DNA from: HGM05232 sp044433325
GTDB lineage: Bacteria > Bacteroidota > Bacteroidia > Bacteroidales > Muribaculaceae
DNA length: 8,697 bases
Direction of reading: 5' to 3'
Assembly: GCA_044433325.1 (NCBI GenBank)
Contig: JAWXTT010000093.1
Span: forward strand, 1 to 8,697
The position numbers were made by a program, and so were the translations under genes. The notes under the pieces were generated by a model, which worked only from the letters and a program-made list of their open reading frames with translations, did no database searches and was not told the DNA's origin. Position 1 is the stretch's first letter; each line of letters opens with the position of its first letter. This document shows, one piece after another, positions 7,835 through 8,697 of the stretch.

Positions 7835-7865
7835 CAAAGTTACTATAAATTCATTTAACTTAAAA
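7835..7865 (-). promoter_or_regulatory. Putative Bacteroidetes-type promoter for the acyltransferase operon
   Basis: In the 68-base gap between rluD and the acyltransferase gene, the minus strand reads TAACTTTG at 7842-7835, a full match to the Bacteroides -7 consensus TAnnTTTG. A TTTT at 7865-7862 lies 19 bases upstream, a 3-of-4 match to the -33 TTTG element at the usual spacing. Initiation would fall near 7830, giving a leader of about 20 bases before the ATG at 7810. The DNA is A+T-rich, so chance matches are possible. Confidence 0.45.
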
Positions 7866-7878
7866 CATTCAAGCTAAT

Positions 7879-8697
7879 TTATTTATTATTATTCACACTA
7901 TTTGCTGCATAATCTCTCCACTTATTGATTAAAGCAGTCATATCAGCAGGAATTTCACATTCAAAATTCATAAATTCACCTGTGGTGGGATGCACAAAAC
8001 CTAATGTACGTGCATGCAGAGCTTGTCGTGGACATAAACTGAAACAGTTCTGAATATATTGCATATATTTACTGAATCTATTACCACGCAGCACCTCATT
8101 ACCACCGTATCTACTGTCATTAAATAGTGGATGACCTATATGCTTCATGTGAGCACGAATCTGGTGCGTACGACCAGTCTCTAATACACATTTAACCACA
8201 GCCACATGGGCTAGATTTTCAAGAGTAGTGTAATGCGTAACTGCATGCTTACCTTGATCTCCCTCTGGGAAAACTGTCATTTGTAATCTATCCTTAACGC
8301 TACGACCTATATGACCAGTGATAGTCCCTTGAGCATCCTCCATACAACCCCAAACCACAGCGACATACTCACGTTTAGATGTTTTATCAAAAAACTGCTT
8401 ACCCAAGATAGTCTTAGCGTTAGGTGTTTTAGCTATCACCAACAGTCACGATGTATCCTTATCAATTCGATGCACTAACCCCATACGTGGATCGCTAACA
8501 TCATAATCAGGATTATCCTTAAAATGATAAGCCAAAGCATTAACCAGCGTACCAGTATAATTTCCATGTCCTGGGTGAACTACTAATCCAGCAGGTTTAT
8601 TCACCACCAACAACTCTGAATCCTCATAAACAATCTCAACAGGAATATCCTCTGGGATAATCTCATTTTCATATTTAGGACGATCCATAACAATGGC
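7879..8697 (-). CDS. rluD: 23S rRNA pseudouridine synthase RluD, 5'-truncated by window edge and interrupted by an in-frame TGA
   Basis: This RluA/RluD-family enzyme isomerises uridines in helix 69 of 23S rRNA during large-subunit assembly. The visible 272 codons begin upstream of MDRPKYENEIIP, because Ala-Ile-Val continues in frame to base 8697, so the ATG at 8688 is not the real start and the N-terminal S4-like domain is off the window. The catalytic motif GLVHRIDKDTS carries Asp at codon 8463-8461. It is followed by TGA where the family has Gly, then LLVIAKTPNAK in the same frame. Downstream are TGRTHQIRAHMKHIGHPLFND, the RluA-family signature, and the usual C-terminus. As written it would make only a fragment without the C-terminal half of the fold; restarting downstream would lose the catalytic Asp. 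It may be a sequence error or a genuine pseudogene. Confidence 0.92.
8446..8448 (-). other. In-frame TGA replacing the conserved glycine of HRIDKDTSG in rluD
   Basis: The frame is unbroken on both sides (HRIDKDTS, stop, LLVIAKT), so this is a substitution and not an indel. GGA to TGA by one G-to-T change is the simplest origin. Recoding of TGA as glycine, known in some candidate phyla, is unlikely here: the genes use GGN glycine codons throughout, contain no other internal TGA, and TGA closes tex and the phosphoesterase gene. Confidence 0.85.

Noticed and set aside
8446..8448. Genome-wide recoding of TGA as glycine or a selenocysteine codon
   Set aside because: No other internal TGA occurs in any gene, GGN codons serve for glycine, TGA ends two genes, and the position is a conserved Gly, not Cys. 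I saw no SECIS-like hairpin just downstream.
7879..8688. Two separate genes, one for each half of RluD
   Set aside because: The halves are in the same frame, contiguous, and together form one RluD fold; neither half alone has both the catalytic Asp and the remaining core.
1..8697. Mobile element, phage, CRISPR array or defence system
   Set aside because: No transposase, integrase, inverted terminal repeats, regularly spaced repeats or defence-type domains were found; all genes are ordinary cellular families.

Overview
The window looks like a chromosomal housekeeping segment from a member of the Bacteroidetes, most likely Bacteroidales. Four things in the sequence point there. The DnaK tail is a Gln/Gly-rich linker ending in FEEVK. 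The glycerol-acyltransferase-like protein carries SNHRDIVLD and IAQREGR motifs that I associate with Bacteroidales homologues. Starts lack clear Shine-Dalgarno sequences. One intergenic gap holds a TAnnTTTG-type -7 box. The DNA is A+T-rich, and no tRNA, rRNA, CRISPR, insertion sequence or phage gene is visible. Genus-level placement is not possible by reading alone.

Layout. On the + strand, the left edge carries dnaK without its N-terminus and with a one-base deletion near base 21-22. It ends at 1708. A 12-bp perfect hairpin at 1740-1774 separates it from everything else, which lies on the - strand and converges on dnaK. In - strand transcription order, starting from the right edge, these genes are: rluD (cut by the window edge and interrupted by an in-frame TGA at a conserved glycine), an acyltransferase-like protein, a four-helix membrane-anchored metallophosphoesterase, the RNA-binding factor Tex, a short HPPK (FolK)-like protein, a UlaG-like metallo-beta-lactamase-fold hydrolase and a VOC/glyoxalase-I-like protein. 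From the acyltransferase to the VOC gene the spacings are 31, 12, -4, 3 and 8 bases. This looks like one six-gene operon, driven by a putative promoter at 7835-7865 and ending at the hairpin.

How the genes may fit together. The acyltransferase and membrane phosphoesterase suggest phospholipid or lipid A work at the inner membrane. Tex and RluD belong to transcription/RNA and ribosome maturation. The VOC and MBL-fold pair is reminiscent of a glyoxalase I/II-style detoxification couple. These links are inferred from gene order and family.

I do not see a convincing new biological system. The points most worth checking are the reduced HPPK-like protein lacking usual substrate-contact residues, the VOC/MBL pair, the unusual acyltransferase motif spacing, and the two gene-disrupting lesions. 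Both lesions lie close to the window ends and are probably sequence or assembly errors, but they have not been proven so.
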